NCBI RefSeq assembly: GCF_046115515.1
Contig: NZ_CP175953.1
Reading direction: 5' to 3' (one strand)
Length of the DNA stretch: 64,000 nucleotides
Source: Gracilimonas sp017641085
Lineage (GTDB): Bacteria; Bacteroidota; Rhodothermia; Balneolales; Balneolaceae
This document shows positions 48,148-57,716 of the stretch, piece after piece; the stretch's first letter is position 1, and every line of letters begins with the position of its first letter. Made by a program: the position numbers and the translations under genes. The notes beneath the pieces were generated by a model, which was given only the letters and a program-made list of their open reading frames with translations, did no database searches and was not told the DNA's origin.

Positions 48148-50064
48148 ATGGAACAGAAACAGCCAAAACCGGGAAAGTTACTCGCTCAGATTAATTCTCC
48201 TTCCGATTTAAAAAAGCTTGAGGCCGATCAGCTTCAGGAAGTTTGCGATGAACTTCGCCAGTACATTATTGACATGGTTTCTGTACATGGTGGTCATTTT
48301 GGTGCCAGCCTTGGGGTAGTGGAACTAACCACCGCGCTTCACTATGTGTATGACACCCCTAAAGACCTGCTGGTTTGGGATGTTGGACATCAGGCCTATG
48401 GGCACAAAATACTAACCGGCCGAAGAGAACAGTTTCATACCAATCGCATCTATGGCGGTCTTTCAGGATTTCCAAAAAGATCGGAAAGCGAATATGACAC
48501 TTTTGGTGTAGGTCACTCCAGCACTTCAATTTCTGCTGCACTGGGCATGGCTGTAGCCCGCGATTTAGACCAATCTGACAAGAAAGTTGTGGCCGTGATC
48601 GGTGATGGCGCCATGACAGCCGGCCTCGCTTTTGAAGCCATGAATAACGCCGGCGCGATGAACAGCGATATTCTGGTGATCCTCAACGACAATAACATGT
48701 CGATTGACCCGAATGTTGGTGCCCTGAAAGAATATTTGGCTGACATCACCACCAGCAAGACTTTTAATAAAATGAGGGACGAAGTGTACGATATGCTCGG
48801 GCACTTTAAATCTGCCGGTGAGAAGATGCGCAAAGTAGCCTCTCGCCTGGAAAAAGCCATGACGGCTGCACTCACCCCCGGCTCTCTGTTTCGCTCTTTA
48901 GGATTTAAATATTACGGCCCGGTTGACGGACATGACGTTGACGGACTCCGCAGAATGCTGGAAGACCTAAAAGATGTGAAAGGACCGAAATTGCTTCATG
49001 CCGTTACCGTAAAAGGCAAAGGATTTGCCCCGGCCGAGCGAGAGCAAACCAAGTGGCACGCTTCCAGCAGTCCTTTTGACAAAATTACCGGCAAATCACT
49101 TTCCACACCATCCAAGCCAAATCCTATTCCAAAATATCAGGATGTGTTTGGGGATGCTTTGGTTGAGCTGGCCGAAAAAGACGAACGAATTGTAAGTATG
49201 ACTCCGGCCATGCCCAGTGGTTCCAGCCTTTGGCCGATGATGAATACCTTTCCCGAGCGAGCCTTTGATGTTGGTATCGCTGAACAGCACGCCGTTACGT
49301 TTGCAGCCGGATTAGCTGCCGAAGGGAAGAAAGCCTTTTGTGCTATCTACTCATCATTCTTACAACGCGGTTACGACCAGCTTGTTCACGATGTAGCCAT
49401 TCAAAACCTGCCCGTAGTTTTTTGTATTGACCGTGCCGGACTTGTTGGAGCCGATGGCCCCACTCACCACGGGGCATATGACACCGCCTATATGCGGGCA
49501 ATCCCCAATATGATTATCTCGTCTCCACTTAATGAACAGGATTTACGCGATATGATGTACACGGCCTCCAAGTATGATGATGCCGCCTGGGCCATTCGCT
49601 ATCCACGTGGAAGAGCGACCGGAATGGATGTTCGGGAGAACTTTGAACTGATAGAAATCGGAAAAGGGATAGAGCTCAGAGAAGGTGAAGACATTGCCAT
49701 CCTGAGCTTTGGCCCGATTGGAAAATATGTATTTGAAGCCGCCGATCAGCTTTCTAAAGAAGGCCTTGAAATCGGGCATTATGATATGCGCTACGCCAAG
49801 CCCCTTGATACGGAATTAATCGATCAGGTTTGCAACAAGTACAGCCACATCATCACCCTGGAAGACGGTTCTAAGATGGGTGGATTCGGAAGTGCTGTTG
49901 CTGAATACATTGCCGACAAGGAAGATAAGCCCACACTTAAAATAATGGGCATTCCCGATCGTATAGTAGAGCACGGCACCCAGGAAGAACTTCATGATGA
50001 AATCGGAATTGGCGTTGCCGGCATTATTGAGAATGTTAAGCAAAAAGCAAAGGTAAAGGTTTAG
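48148..50064 (+). CDS. dxs: 1-deoxy-D-xylulose-5-phosphate synthase
   Basis: 638 residues of a ThDP-dependent transketolase-like enzyme that condenses pyruvate and glyceraldehyde-3-phosphate, the first step of the MEP isoprenoid route. Motifs are HGGHFGASLG near the N-terminus, the ThDP-Mg block GDGAMTAGLAFEAMNNAG, and DRAGLVGADGPTHHGAYD in the second domain. Length and domain order are complete. Other MEP genes are not seen nearby. It is followed 2 bp on by a TTG-started lipoprotein gene. Confidence 0.97.
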   Translation: MEQKQPKPGKLLAQINSPSDLKKLEADQLQEVCDELRQYIIDMVSVHGGHFGASLGVVELTTALHYVYDTPKDLLVWDVGHQAYGHKILTGRREQFHTNRIYGGLSGFPKRSESEYDTFGVGHSSTSISAALGMAVARDLDQSDKKVVAVIGDGAMTAGLAFEAMNNAGAMNSDILVILNDNNMSIDPNVGALKEYLADITTSKTFNKMRDEVYDMLGHFKSAGEKMRKVASRLEKAMTAALTPGSLFRSLGFKYYGPVDGHDVDGLRRMLEDLKDVKGPKLLHAVTVKGKGFAPAEREQTKWHASSSPFDKITGKSLSTPSKPNPIPKYQDVFGDALVELAEKDERIVSMTPAMPSGSSLWPMMNTFPERAFDVGIAEQHAVTFAAGLAAEGKKAFCAIYSSFLQRGYDQLVHDVAIQNLPVVFCIDRAGLVGADGPTHHGAYDTAYMRAIPNMIISSPLNEQDLRDMMYTASKYDDAAWAIRYPRGRATGMDVRENFELIEIGKGIELREGEDIAILSFGPIGKYVFEAADQLSKEGLEIGHYDMRYAKPLDTELIDQVCNKYSHIITLEDGSKMGGFGSAVAEYIADKEDKPTLKIMGIPDRIVEHGTQEELHDEIGIGVAGIIENVKQKAKVKV

Positions 50065-50066
50065 TT

Positions 50067-50720
50067 TTGAGATACACATCCCTACTACTGTTAGTCATTT
50101 CATCCTTAACCCTGACGGGCTGTTTTTTTAATAATGACAGCACGCCGGTTTACCGGGAAGCAGAAGGTGTAGTGTTGGAGAATGGCGAAGCCGTTGCCAA
50201 TGCTGACATTCATATCCGCAATAAATTTGATCCCGGAGGATTTTCCCAAGAACCTGCAGCACCCAGTTATACAATTAACTTCAGCGTACAGATTGAAGCT
50301 TTATATACCCTCTCACTATTCCGCATTGGTTCTGATAGTGTCTATAATACTTTTTTCGAAGATACTTTGGGCGCAGGGGAACACTCTATTCTAGTTCCCG
50401 ATTCTCTTCTGACCAATGGAATTTTGGGCTATGAAGTCAGATCTAATTTTGACATGTTAACCAGCAGCCTTTTCCTGGTCAATAAGCCCGACAGCTTGCT
50501 TCCTGGTTCCTTTCCGCTTACCCAAACCAACGCTAACGGAGAGTTCACGCTGGATCCGGAACATCTTGCCTTGGGTCGTTCTTTTACCTCCATTGCCGGT
50601 AGTTTTGAAGTAAAAGACAGCCTCAAAATATATGTTGTTCAGGACAGCACCATTCAAGCTATAAAGCCTGTCAAATTCAAGCCCAACCAGGATAATTTCT
50701 TTGAGATTGTTGTTGATTAA
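50067..50720 (+). CDS. Lipoprotein of unknown function
   Basis: 217 residues starting with a TTG only 2 bp after the dxs stop; no ATG is available. The N-terminus has a type II signal with lipobox LTGC (cysteine 19). The mature part begins with a carboxypeptidase-regulatory-like pattern (VYREAEGVVLENGEAVANADIHI) and is otherwise beta-rich. It is located between dxs and queA, presumably by read-through. The function is unknown. Confidence 0.75.
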   Translation: MRYTSLLLLVISSLTLTGCFFNNDSTPVYREAEGVVLENGEAVANADIHIRNKFDPGGFSQEPAAPSYTINFSVQIEALYTLSLFRIGSDSVYNTFFEDTLGAGEHSILVPDSLLTNGILGYEVRSNFDMLTSSLFLVNKPDSLLPGSFPLTQTNANGEFTLDPEHLALGRSFTSIAGSFEVKDSLKIYVVQDSTIQAIKPVKFKPNQDNFFEIVVD

Positions 50721-50735
50721 CCTGATTTTTTGGGC

Positions 50736-51737
50736 ATGAATTTTACCCTTTCTGATTTTGACTACAACCTTCCTGAAGAACTTATCGCCCAGTCCCCGGC
50801 TCAGCCCAGAGACCATGCCCGCTTGCTGGTTTACAGCCGGGAAGACAAAACCATCACCGATGACTATTTCTACAATATCGGCAACTACCTGCCGGATGAT
50901 ACCACTATGGTGGTTAATAACAGCAAAGTTGAGAAGTGCCGGCTGCTATTTGATGATGGAAAGAAGGAGCTTTTTGTAACCTCCGTAAGTAACAATAATA
51001 CTATTGAAGCAATGGTCCGGCCCGGCAAGAAGTTTAAGCAGGGTAAAGAACTTCAATTGGCTGAAGGCTTCTCTGCAAAAGTAATCAATATTGCCGAAGA
51101 CGGGTTACGAACCCTGATGCTGTCCTGTAATATGGACGACCCAAAGCTGGATCCATATAAACACACGCCCTTTCCTCCTTACATTGAGCAGGATGAATCT
51201 CTTTCCGATGAGTATCAAACCGTTTATGCAAAGGATTTGGGAAGTAAGGCAGCCCCTACGGCCGGACTTCATTTCACTGATGAATTGCTTGCCAAACTGA
51301 AAGAAAGTGGGATAAAGAAAACGGAAGTCACCCTGCATGTAGGCTTGGGTACCTTCGCCCCGGTAAAAACGGAAAACCTGGACGAACACAACATGCACAG
51401 CGAATGGTTTCAGCTAACCGAGTCAACCTGTGAAGAGCTGAATGCAGCCCGTCATATAACCGCGGTGGGGACCACCAGCATCCGCGTGCTGGAGACTGCA
51501 TCCAACTCCGAACGAGAATTCACCCCGGAAAGCAGGGAAACTGATATTTTTATCACTCCGGGCTATTCCTTTAAAGCGGTAGATGCTTTGATCACCAATT
51601 TTCACCTTCCCAAAAGCACCCTCCTGATGCTGGTGGCTGCTTTTATGGGATTCGATGAAATGAAACGGGTTTATGAACACGCCATCAGCGAGGAATACCG
51701 TTTCTACTCCTTCGGCGATGCCATACTGATTCTTTAA
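50736..51737 (+). CDS. queA: tRNA preQ1(34) S-adenosylmethionine ribosyltransferase-isomerase
   Basis: 333 residues from the ATG at 50736 (the TTG at 50730 is an extension without support). QueA transfers and isomerises ribose from SAM onto preQ1 in tRNA, making epoxyqueuosine. Signatures are FDYNLPEELIAQSPAQPRD, PFPPYIEQ, GSKAAPTAGLHFT and TLHVGLGTFAPVKTENLDEH, each given in part. The length is usual. It is the last gene before tRNA-Arg. Confidence 0.97.
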   Translation: MNFTLSDFDYNLPEELIAQSPAQPRDHARLLVYSREDKTITDDYFYNIGNYLPDDTTMVVNNSKVEKCRLLFDDGKKELFVTSVSNNNTIEAMVRPGKKFKQGKELQLAEGFSAKVINIAEDGLRTLMLSCNMDDPKLDPYKHTPFPPYIEQDESLSDEYQTVYAKDLGSKAAPTAGLHFTDELLAKLKESGIKKTEVTLHVGLGTFAPVKTENLDEHNMHSEWFQLTESTCEELNAARHITAVGTTSIRVLETASNSEREFTPESRETDIFITPGYSFKAVDALITNFHLPKSTLLMLVAAFMGFDEMKRVYEHAISEEYRFYSFGDAILIL

Positions 51738-51755
51738 TAAATTCAGACTTGTTTT

Positions 51756-51789
51756 TTGCTGTTTCTGAACCCTACTCTTCTTATATTTG
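51756..51789 (+). promoter_or_regulatory. Candidate promoter for tRNA-Arg
   Basis: A perfect -7 box TATATTTG at 51782-51789 with TTG 23 bases upstream at 51756-51758. The spacing is longer than usual. The tRNA starts 63 bases downstream of the box. Confidence 0.35.
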
Positions 51790-51851
51790 ATGCCCTTTTG
51801 AAAATATCACTCGATGTTCACCCTTCGGTGTTCCTTGTTCGATATTCAAAT

Positions 51852-51925
51852 GCGCCCGTAGCTCAACCGGATAGAGCGTCTGACTTCGGATCAGAAGGCT
51901 GAGGGTTCGAATCCTTCCGGGCGTA
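51852..51925 (+). tRNA. tRNA-Arg (anticodon TCG)
   Basis: A 74-base cloverleaf: acceptor GCGCCCG/CGGGCGT (one G-T pair at the top), D-arm GCTC/GAGC, anticodon stem TCTGA/TCAGA with loop CTTCGGA giving TCG, T-arm GAGGG/CCTTC with TTCGAAT (one mismatched or wobble position), and discriminator A. It reads CGA-type arginine codons. Confidence 0.95.
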
Positions 51926-52093
51926 CTTTTATTTATATGCTTTTCCTTCTATTCTACAATTTTCCCACACCTATTATTAAAGGTTTCTAATATTATTATA
52001 TTACTTAAAGTGTAATAACCCTCTTTAGGTTTTATAAAAGCTTTAACAACCTAATCCACATCAACTTTGTGTGGTTAATTAACCCTGTAAATA

Positions 52094-53881
52094 ATGGGAA
52101 GTAACTTTACGGAACTTGAGCGTTCAGAGAATTCAACGTTGAATCTCGCGATGAAATTAATTCACGAGATCACCCAACTCAATGATTATGAGCTTTCGGT
52201 TTCTGACCTCATTCGCAACGCTTCTCATCTTATATCTAAATTCTGGCCTGAACAGGCAGGCGTTTTAGTAAGCGTAAGTTTTGATGACATTTCTCATCAT
52301 TCAGGGCACGAATCCTCAAACACTGAATTTTATAAAACCGGTTATGAAGCAGGCGGGCTTCCTGTGGTGGTTTCAGTTTCTGCGGAGAGCGACCATCACT
52401 TCAATGAAGATGATACCTATTTCATTGAGACTGCATGCATGCTTGTAGCATCAAAAATAGACCGTATTCTATCGAAACAGAGAATACAGGAAGAGCAGGA
52501 GCTCATTGATAAGGCTTACCAACTCGCTCACATTGGTACCTGGGAATATGATATGATTAACCATGAGCTACACTGGTCCGATATCACCAAACAAGTTCAT
52601 GGTTTTGAAGCGGATTACCACCCCGATGTAGAAAGTACGATTCAATTGTTTAAGGAAGGTTACCATCGCGAAACCTTTGCCAAAGCCGCCTATGACGCTA
52701 TTGAACATGAGATCCCATTTGATGTTGAATTAAAAATTATAAGCGGCAAAGGTGATGAACGATGGATAAGAGCTACCGGTGAGCCTGAATACGCTGACGG
52801 ACAGTGTATCAGGTTTTATGGTATCAGCCAGAATGTAACGGGGCGCAGAAAAGCCGAGGAAGATCTTGAACTTAATGAGAGAAGGTTTAAAGCTTTAGTA
52901 CAAAACGGGATGGATATGATTGCCATCCTTGATGAAGAAGGCAACTATACGTACGCCAGTCCGGCATCAAAGAACGTACTAAATCTTCCTCCGGAATACT
53001 TCATGGATAAAAATGCATTCGACCTTATCCATCAAGATGATAAAGACAGACTCTACACATTATTTACTTCTCTATCTAACAACGAAACAGTTCAGATTAA
53101 CCCTTTTCGTTTTTTGAATAATGAGAAACAATGGAGGTGGCTGGAAGGCACGATCACAAACCTTAGCAATGACCCTGCTGTTAAGGGATACGTTGTGAAT
53201 ACCAGGGATATAACGGAACGGCAGATTAAACACGAGCAAATTCTGGATTCGCTCAGGGAAAAGGAAACCCTGCTTTCAGAAATCCACCATCGTATTAAGA
53301 ACAACCTTTCCGTCTTAGTCACCATGCTTCATTTACAAGCTTCTGATGAACAGAATGAAGCTGTTTTAGACCGGTTACTTGACAGCATAGCCAGAATCCA
53401 TACCATGGCCAGCATTCATGAACAACTTTACCAAACCAAAAACTATGCGGCCTTAGATTTTAGTGAACGCCTTAAGCTTCTGGCTCAAACAATTAAAAAA
53501 ACATTACAGACAGATGTTGAGGTTGAATTAGTGTTTAATTGTCAACCACTCTCCATCCCCGTTGAGTATGCTTTAACTTGTTCGTTAGTTGTTAATGAAG
53601 TACTTACTAATGTTTTCAAACATGCTTTCAGTGGCATGGAGAAGGGCCGTGTGAATTTGGATTTAAACCCTGAAGCAGCCGAGGATAAACCTCACCTTAA
53701 AATTTCAGATAATGGTGTCGGGTTACCCAGTAATTTCAATCCCACTGAAAGTGACTCATTAGGACTGTCACTAATAGATATGTTATCTGAACAAATAGCC
53801 GAAGACTATTCTTTTAGCTCTTCAGATAAAGGCACCGTTTTTACTCTTACCTTTAGCAAAGAGGTGCTGGAGTCGGATTAA
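52094..53881 (+). CDS. PAS-domain sensor histidine kinase of the HisKA_2 type
   Basis: 595 residues. A GAF/heme-like N-terminal part (~1-135), then two PAS domains (~145-250 with IGTWEYDMINHELHW, and ~260-380 with NGMDMIAILDEEGNYTYASP). The HisKA_2 phosphoacceptor helix is SEIHHRIKNNLSVLVTMLHL, and the ATPase has NEVLTNVFKHAF (N box) and SDNGVGLP (G1). HisKA_2 kinases often act with orphan or distant response regulators in general stress or two-component phosphorelays. No response regulator is adjacent. No transmembrane helix is obvious, so it is probably a cytoplasmic sensor. Confidence 0.9.
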   Translation: MGSNFTELERSENSTLNLAMKLIHEITQLNDYELSVSDLIRNASHLISKFWPEQAGVLVSVSFDDISHHSGHESSNTEFYKTGYEAGGLPVVVSVSAESDHHFNEDDTYFIETACMLVASKIDRILSKQRIQEEQELIDKAYQLAHIGTWEYDMINHELHWSDITKQVHGFEADYHPDVESTIQLFKEGYHRETFAKAAYDAIEHEIPFDVELKIISGKGDERWIRATGEPEYADGQCIRFYGISQNVTGRRKAEEDLELNERRFKALVQNGMDMIAILDEEGNYTYASPASKNVLNLPPEYFMDKNAFDLIHQDDKDRLYTLFTSLSNNETVQINPFRFLNNEKQWRWLEGTITNLSNDPAVKGYVVNTRDITERQIKHEQILDSLREKETLLSEIHHRIKNNLSVLVTMLHLQASDEQNEAVLDRLLDSIARIHTMASIHEQLYQTKNYAALDFSERLKLLAQTIKKTLQTDVEVELVFNCQPLSIPVEYALTCSLVVNEVLTNVFKHAFSGMEKGRVNLDLNPEAAEDKPHLKISDNGVGLPSNFNPTESDSLGLSLIDMLSEQIAEDYSFSSSDKGTVFTLTFSKEVLESD

Positions 53882-53905
53882 TTATTTTCGCCTTAAAGCA
53901 TTCAC

Positions 53906-55141
53906 TTACAATCTCGGGTTCACCACATTGTTGTAAATAGAACCAAAGCTTAGCTCCAGGCCAAAGCTGAGTTCATAAGAATAGGAGGTTGCCCGTTCTC
54001 GCAGGTTCAGCAGCTGCTCCTGTTCGGTAATACCTCCGGCCGGGATAGAAAGTTGATTGTTAATCCAGTCATATTCTCCCCTGAAATAGACCGACAAGCC
54101 ACGAAAAATTCTGAAGTCCAGTTGCAGATCGGTTCCTATCCTGTTTTTGGTAAAATCATGCAGAAATGCGGAGCCAACAATCCGGGCCTCAAATTCACCC
54201 CAGGGTTGCGTAAACCTGATTTGGGAACTTAGTTGTTGCTGTAATAATTTCTCAGAGGTTTTACCGTACACCGTTACTTCATTGTAATCATAATACCCAC
54301 CTGTAAAGCGATACATAAAAGTAATTTCCCGTTTGGTAAATTCGCTGTACGGGAATACGCTGTACTCTATCGCCGGACTTCCTTCCAGTAATAAATCATA
54401 GTTACTTCTTGTAGAATGGCGAGCTTGTGATGAAATACCGGCCGACCAATGGTCTCCCAGGCTTTTAACTACTAGTGCTTCGGCGTCTCTGCTTTCGCGG
54501 GTAAAGGTGTCGGTTTCTCCGTCATCTTCAAACGTTTGCTTTTCGTAGTACTGCTGTACCTCAAGCTCAAACTTCCATTCCGGAGTTACCCTTTCTGCAC
54601 TTAGCCGACCGTTTAGCGAAAATTCATTTTCAGACTTCTCTCCTTCCAGATCCGTATCGGCGTTTATATCAAACACCCAAAAGTTCCAGTCATCTCTTTG
54701 CTCTTGTTGTTTTCCTTCATTTGCAGCGTCGAAATCAATAATTAACCGTTGGGCTACCGGCCGATCTTTTAAGTAAGGAAATAAACCCAATTTAATGTAC
54801 TGGTTTAATCCATTTCTCCTTTCATCCTCGGTATCCGATTCCGGAGAATAGAATATCATTACATCGTTTACCCCTGAAAAGTCATTTTCTCCAATAAACT
54901 CAAGCGTATATTCCTGCCCCTCGCTTCCGGTTTGTTGACGGGTGATCAACAAATGCACATCTGCATCTTCATTTGTACGAACGTAATTAACGAACTGAAT
55001 TTCATCACGGACAAAACTCTCATCACATGTTCTTCGGCAATCCAAAAATACATTGATGGTTGATGTTGAATCCTGAGCCGTTACAGATCCGGGATATATA
55101 AAACCGGCCAGCAGCAACAAATACGTTAGTTTCTTTTTCAT
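53906..55141 (-). CDS. Outer-membrane beta-barrel-like protein of unknown function
   Basis: 411 residues with a signal peptide ending SVTAQ (residue ~23). The first ~100 residues (FLDCRRTCDESFVRDEIQFV) contain a conserved-looking double-cysteine CRRTC motif, possibly a disulfide. The rest has alternating strand-like segments ending LSFGSIYNNVVNPRL, as in a DUF481-like barrel. It is in the opposite direction to the histidine kinase and has no operon partner. I do not recognise a specific family. Confidence 0.7.
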   Translation of the reverse strand: MKKKLTYLLLLAGFIYPGSVTAQDSTSTINVFLDCRRTCDESFVRDEIQFVNYVRTNEDADVHLLITRQQTGSEGQEYTLEFIGENDFSGVNDVMIFYSPESDTEDERRNGLNQYIKLGLFPYLKDRPVAQRLIIDFDAANEGKQQEQRDDWNFWVFDINADTDLEGEKSENEFSLNGRLSAERVTPEWKFELEVQQYYEKQTFEDDGETDTFTRESRDAEALVVKSLGDHWSAGISSQARHSTRSNYDLLLEGSPAIEYSVFPYSEFTKREITFMYRFTGGYYDYNEVTVYGKTSEKLLQQQLSSQIRFTQPWGEFEARIVGSAFLHDFTKNRIGTDLQLDFRIFRGLSVYFRGEYDWINNQLSIPAGGITEQEQLLNLRERATSYSYELSFGLELSFGSIYNNVVNPRL

Positions 55142-55402
55142 TTGATGGAATAAATTAACGTTGGTTTTAATCTTGGAAGCATGATTAAGGTAAACAGAGG
55201 GTACTGCCTTTTCTGTAATTCTTTATTAAAAAGAGCCTTTTTGCTTACATGACAGTGGACTAACCCACTTGCCGGCCGGTTCATTCAGTCTATGAAAGTC
55301 AAATATCAGGGCAATAGGAACTTTCTATTTCCGTGGTGAGTTATATGTGCATACATTTAGTTCAACATTAAACTATTTAATACTAATCTAACTTATATTA
55401 TT

Positions 55403-55942
55403 ATGGCAACCTGGAATATTGACCCTACTCATTCAGAGATACAGTTTAAAGTGAAGCACCTGGTTATTTCGACCGTAACCGGAAATTTCAAAAGCTTTAA
55501 CGGAGCGTTAGAGACGGAAGGCGACTCTTTCGAGAATGCATCTGTTACCTTTGAAGCTGACATCGACAGCATTACCACCAACAATGAAGACAGAGATGCT
55601 CACCTCAAGTCTGACGACTTCTTCAACGCCAAAGAATTTCCAAAGCTCAAGTTTGAGTCCACTTCATTCAAAAACACCGGTGAGGATACGTACGAATTGA
55701 CCGGAAACTTAACCATCCGAGACATCACCAAAGAAGTGACCCTGAACGCTGAGCACGGCGGAACTGTGGACGATCCCTACGGACAAACCAAAGCCGGGTT
55801 TGAAATTAATGGCTCCATCAACCGAAAGGAATTCGGGCTTAAATGGAGTGCAGTAACCGAAGCCGGCAGCGTGGTTGTGGCTGATGAAGTTAAGTTGCAC
55901 CTGAATGTACAGGTCGTAGAAAGTGAACCCGTGGAAGCATAG
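55403..55942 (+). CDS. YceI-family lipid-binding beta-barrel protein
   Basis: 179 residues. The opening TWNIDPTHSEIQFKVKHLVIS, then the second-half pattern FEINGSINRKEFGLKWSA, are diagnostic of YceI/lipocalin-like proteins that bind polyisoprenoids. Unlike many, it has no signal peptide and would be cytoplasmic. A 261-base gap upstream (55142-55402) shows no recognised element. It ends before a terminator. Confidence 0.93.
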   Translation: MATWNIDPTHSEIQFKVKHLVISTVTGNFKSFNGALETEGDSFENASVTFEADIDSITTNNEDRDAHLKSDDFFNAKEFPKLKFESTSFKNTGEDTYELTGNLTIRDITKEVTLNAEHGGTVDDPYGQTKAGFEINGSINRKEFGLKWSAVTEAGSVVVADEVKLHLNVQVVESEPVEA

Positions 55943-55975
55943 GCTCGCTTAGTTATTATTTATTTAGGTATAGAG

Positions 55976-56004
55976 GGCGGTCTTTGCTGAGGCCGCCTTT
56001 TTTT
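55976..56004 (+). terminator. Intrinsic terminator after the YceI gene
   Basis: GGCGGTC, an 8-base loop, GGCCGCC (one wobble pair), then seven T's. It terminates the plus-strand gene; the LytTR gene ends close by on the other strand. Confidence 0.85.
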
Positions 56005-56010
56005 ATGCAA

Positions 56011-56688
56011 TCACGCGATGTACTTCTCCAGAAAGGCTTCTTTGTATGCCTTCCCAACCGGCAGGGAATGATTTCCCAATTTGATGAGGCTCCCTTCCAA
56101 ATATTCAATTTTTGAAAGGGAAACCACATAGGATTTATGAACACGACTGAACAGCGATTCAGGCAGCTGGCTGTAAAAGTCCTTGAGTGTTTGATTGAAG
56201 GTGAGTTTCTTTTCGTTGGTGTGAACCGTGATGTAATCGCCCTGGCTTTCTGCAAACATAATATCATTCACCCCAACCCTGTATAACTTCCCATCCGCTT
56301 TGATGGTGATGACCTGACCGGCTGCTTGACTTATCTCCGTTTTATCCCACGCTTTATCCACTGCTTTCAAAAACCGCTCAAATGAAAACGGTTTAAGCAG
56401 GTAATCCACCACATCCAGTTCATACCCTTCCAGCGCATATTCTGAGTAAGCAGTGGTCAGAATTACCCGCGGTGCGTTATTCAGCGTTTTAAGAAACTCA
56501 ATGCCGGACAAACGCGGCATATTGACGTCCAGAAACAGTAAGTCTACTTCCTTTTCCTTTACCACTTTCCGGGCCTCTAAGGCATTTTTACACGATTCTG
56601 TCAGCTGCAGTTCAGGAGTGTCGGCAATGTATTGTTCCAGAACGGATCGAGCGGCCGGTTCATCATCGATTATTACACAACGCATCAT
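56011..56688 (-). CDS. LytTR-family response regulator
   Basis: 225 residues: a receiver domain with acidic pocket in VIIDDEPAA and phosphoacceptor aspartate in LLFLDVNMPRLSG, then T and K (TTAYSEYALEGYELDVVDYLLKPF). The C-terminal LytTR DNA-binding domain has ADGKLYRVGVNDIMFAESQGDY and FSRVHKSYVVSLSKI. It overlaps the kinase gene by ATGA, so the pair is translationally coupled. It probably regulates the same surface or envelope function sensed by its operon's lipoprotein. Confidence 0.95.
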   Translation of the reverse strand: MMRCVIIDDEPAARSVLEQYIADTPELQLTESCKNALEARKVVKEKEVDLLFLDVNMPRLSGIEFLKTLNNAPRVILTTAYSEYALEGYELDVVDYLLKPFSFERFLKAVDKAWDKTEISQAAGQVITIKADGKLYRVGVNDIMFAESQGDYITVHTNEKKLTFNQTLKDFYSQLPESLFSRVHKSYVVSLSKIEYLEGSLIKLGNHSLPVGKAYKEAFLEKYIA

Positions 56689-57716
56689 CCTGTCCCCAGT
56701 TTTAATGTAAGTTCATACAGGTTTTCCTGTTGGTTAATGTCGAGGCTGTAACTTCCACCGTAGGCGAGATCTAATCTTCTTTTGGCATTCTGAAGGCCGG
56801 TTCCTGAAGTCTTTTCCTCCTTATTTCCCTTTTCATAAACGGTGTTATTACAGTGCAGAATTAGTTCCTGTGCATCCTGTTTTATCTGAATAGATATCAG
56901 AGCTTCCTTATCCGTGAGGTCTGCATGTTTGAAACAGTTTTCAACAAAAATGATTAACAGCAGCGGGGCAATTTTCTTCCCAGAAAAATCACCCTCTGTG
57001 ATAAAATGTACTTTTTCAGGCTCATTCAACCGCTCTTTATGTAAATCTACAAAGTGAGTAAGATATTCTATCTCTTCTTCCAGCAAAACCTGCTCCTGGT
57101 CCATCTTATCAACCACATGGCGTAGCATATCCGATAATTTCAGAATCAGCGCCGGCGCTTTATCGCTTTTTTTGAGGGCTTCACTGTAAATCGTATTCAA
57201 CGAGTTAAATAAAAAGTGCGGATTTACCTGTGCCCTCAGGGCTTTCAATTCTGATACCCGTTTCTCGGATTCCAGCTCAGCAATTTTATTTCTGCTCCTC
57301 AATACCTCAAACCAACTTCTTCCGAACTCAAGCGTTGAACTTAAAATCAAATAAAGGACAGCGAAACCTGTTACCTCGATAAAGCCATAAACCCCGACCA
57401 AATAGTATCCGGGAAACAGCCAATCAGAAAGCAGCAAAAAAGAGAAATTATAAGCGGGGTATGCCATCCCTAATAATACTATAAGGGTTAGCCCGTACAA
57501 CCAAAAGCGAGACTTAGCCAGGTAGTTCGGAATTAGAAGAAAGGCATGCAATGAAACGATGATAACCAAGGGAACATGGAACAGAAAGGTGTAAATAACA
57601 TCGATGGTTCGGATGTCGCCTGTACGGCTGAACACTTCCAATCCGGCATAAAAAGAAACTGCCCAGAACACCAGGTACATAAGCAGTTTCTTATTAAACA
57701 GTTTACTGAACCGCAT
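56685..57716 (-). CDS. LytS-type sensor histidine kinase (His_kinase family)
   Basis: 343 residues. Four membrane helices occupy ~10-150, followed by the phosphoacceptor histidine segment LRAQVNPHFLFNSLNTIYSE and an ATPase domain (ENCFKHA N box, GTGLQNAKRRLDL). It has no extracellular sensor loop of note, so it may sense via its membrane helices. It overlaps the response regulator gene by 4 bp and the lipoprotein gene by 14 bp. Confidence 0.93.
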   Translation of the reverse strand: MRFSKLFNKKLLMYLVFWAVSFYAGLEVFSRTGDIRTIDVIYTFLFHVPLVIIVSLHAFLLIPNYLAKSRFWLYGLTLIVLLGMAYPAYNFSFLLLSDWLFPGYYLVGVYGFIEVTGFAVLYLILSSTLEFGRSWFEVLRSRNKIAELESEKRVSELKALRAQVNPHFLFNSLNTIYSEALKKSDKAPALILKLSDMLRHVVDKMDQEQVLLEEEIEYLTHFVDLHKERLNEPEKVHFITEGDFSGKKIAPLLLIIFVENCFKHADLTDKEALISIQIKQDAQELILHCNNTVYEKGNKEEKTSGTGLQNAKRRLDLAYGGSYSLDINQQENLYELTLKLGTG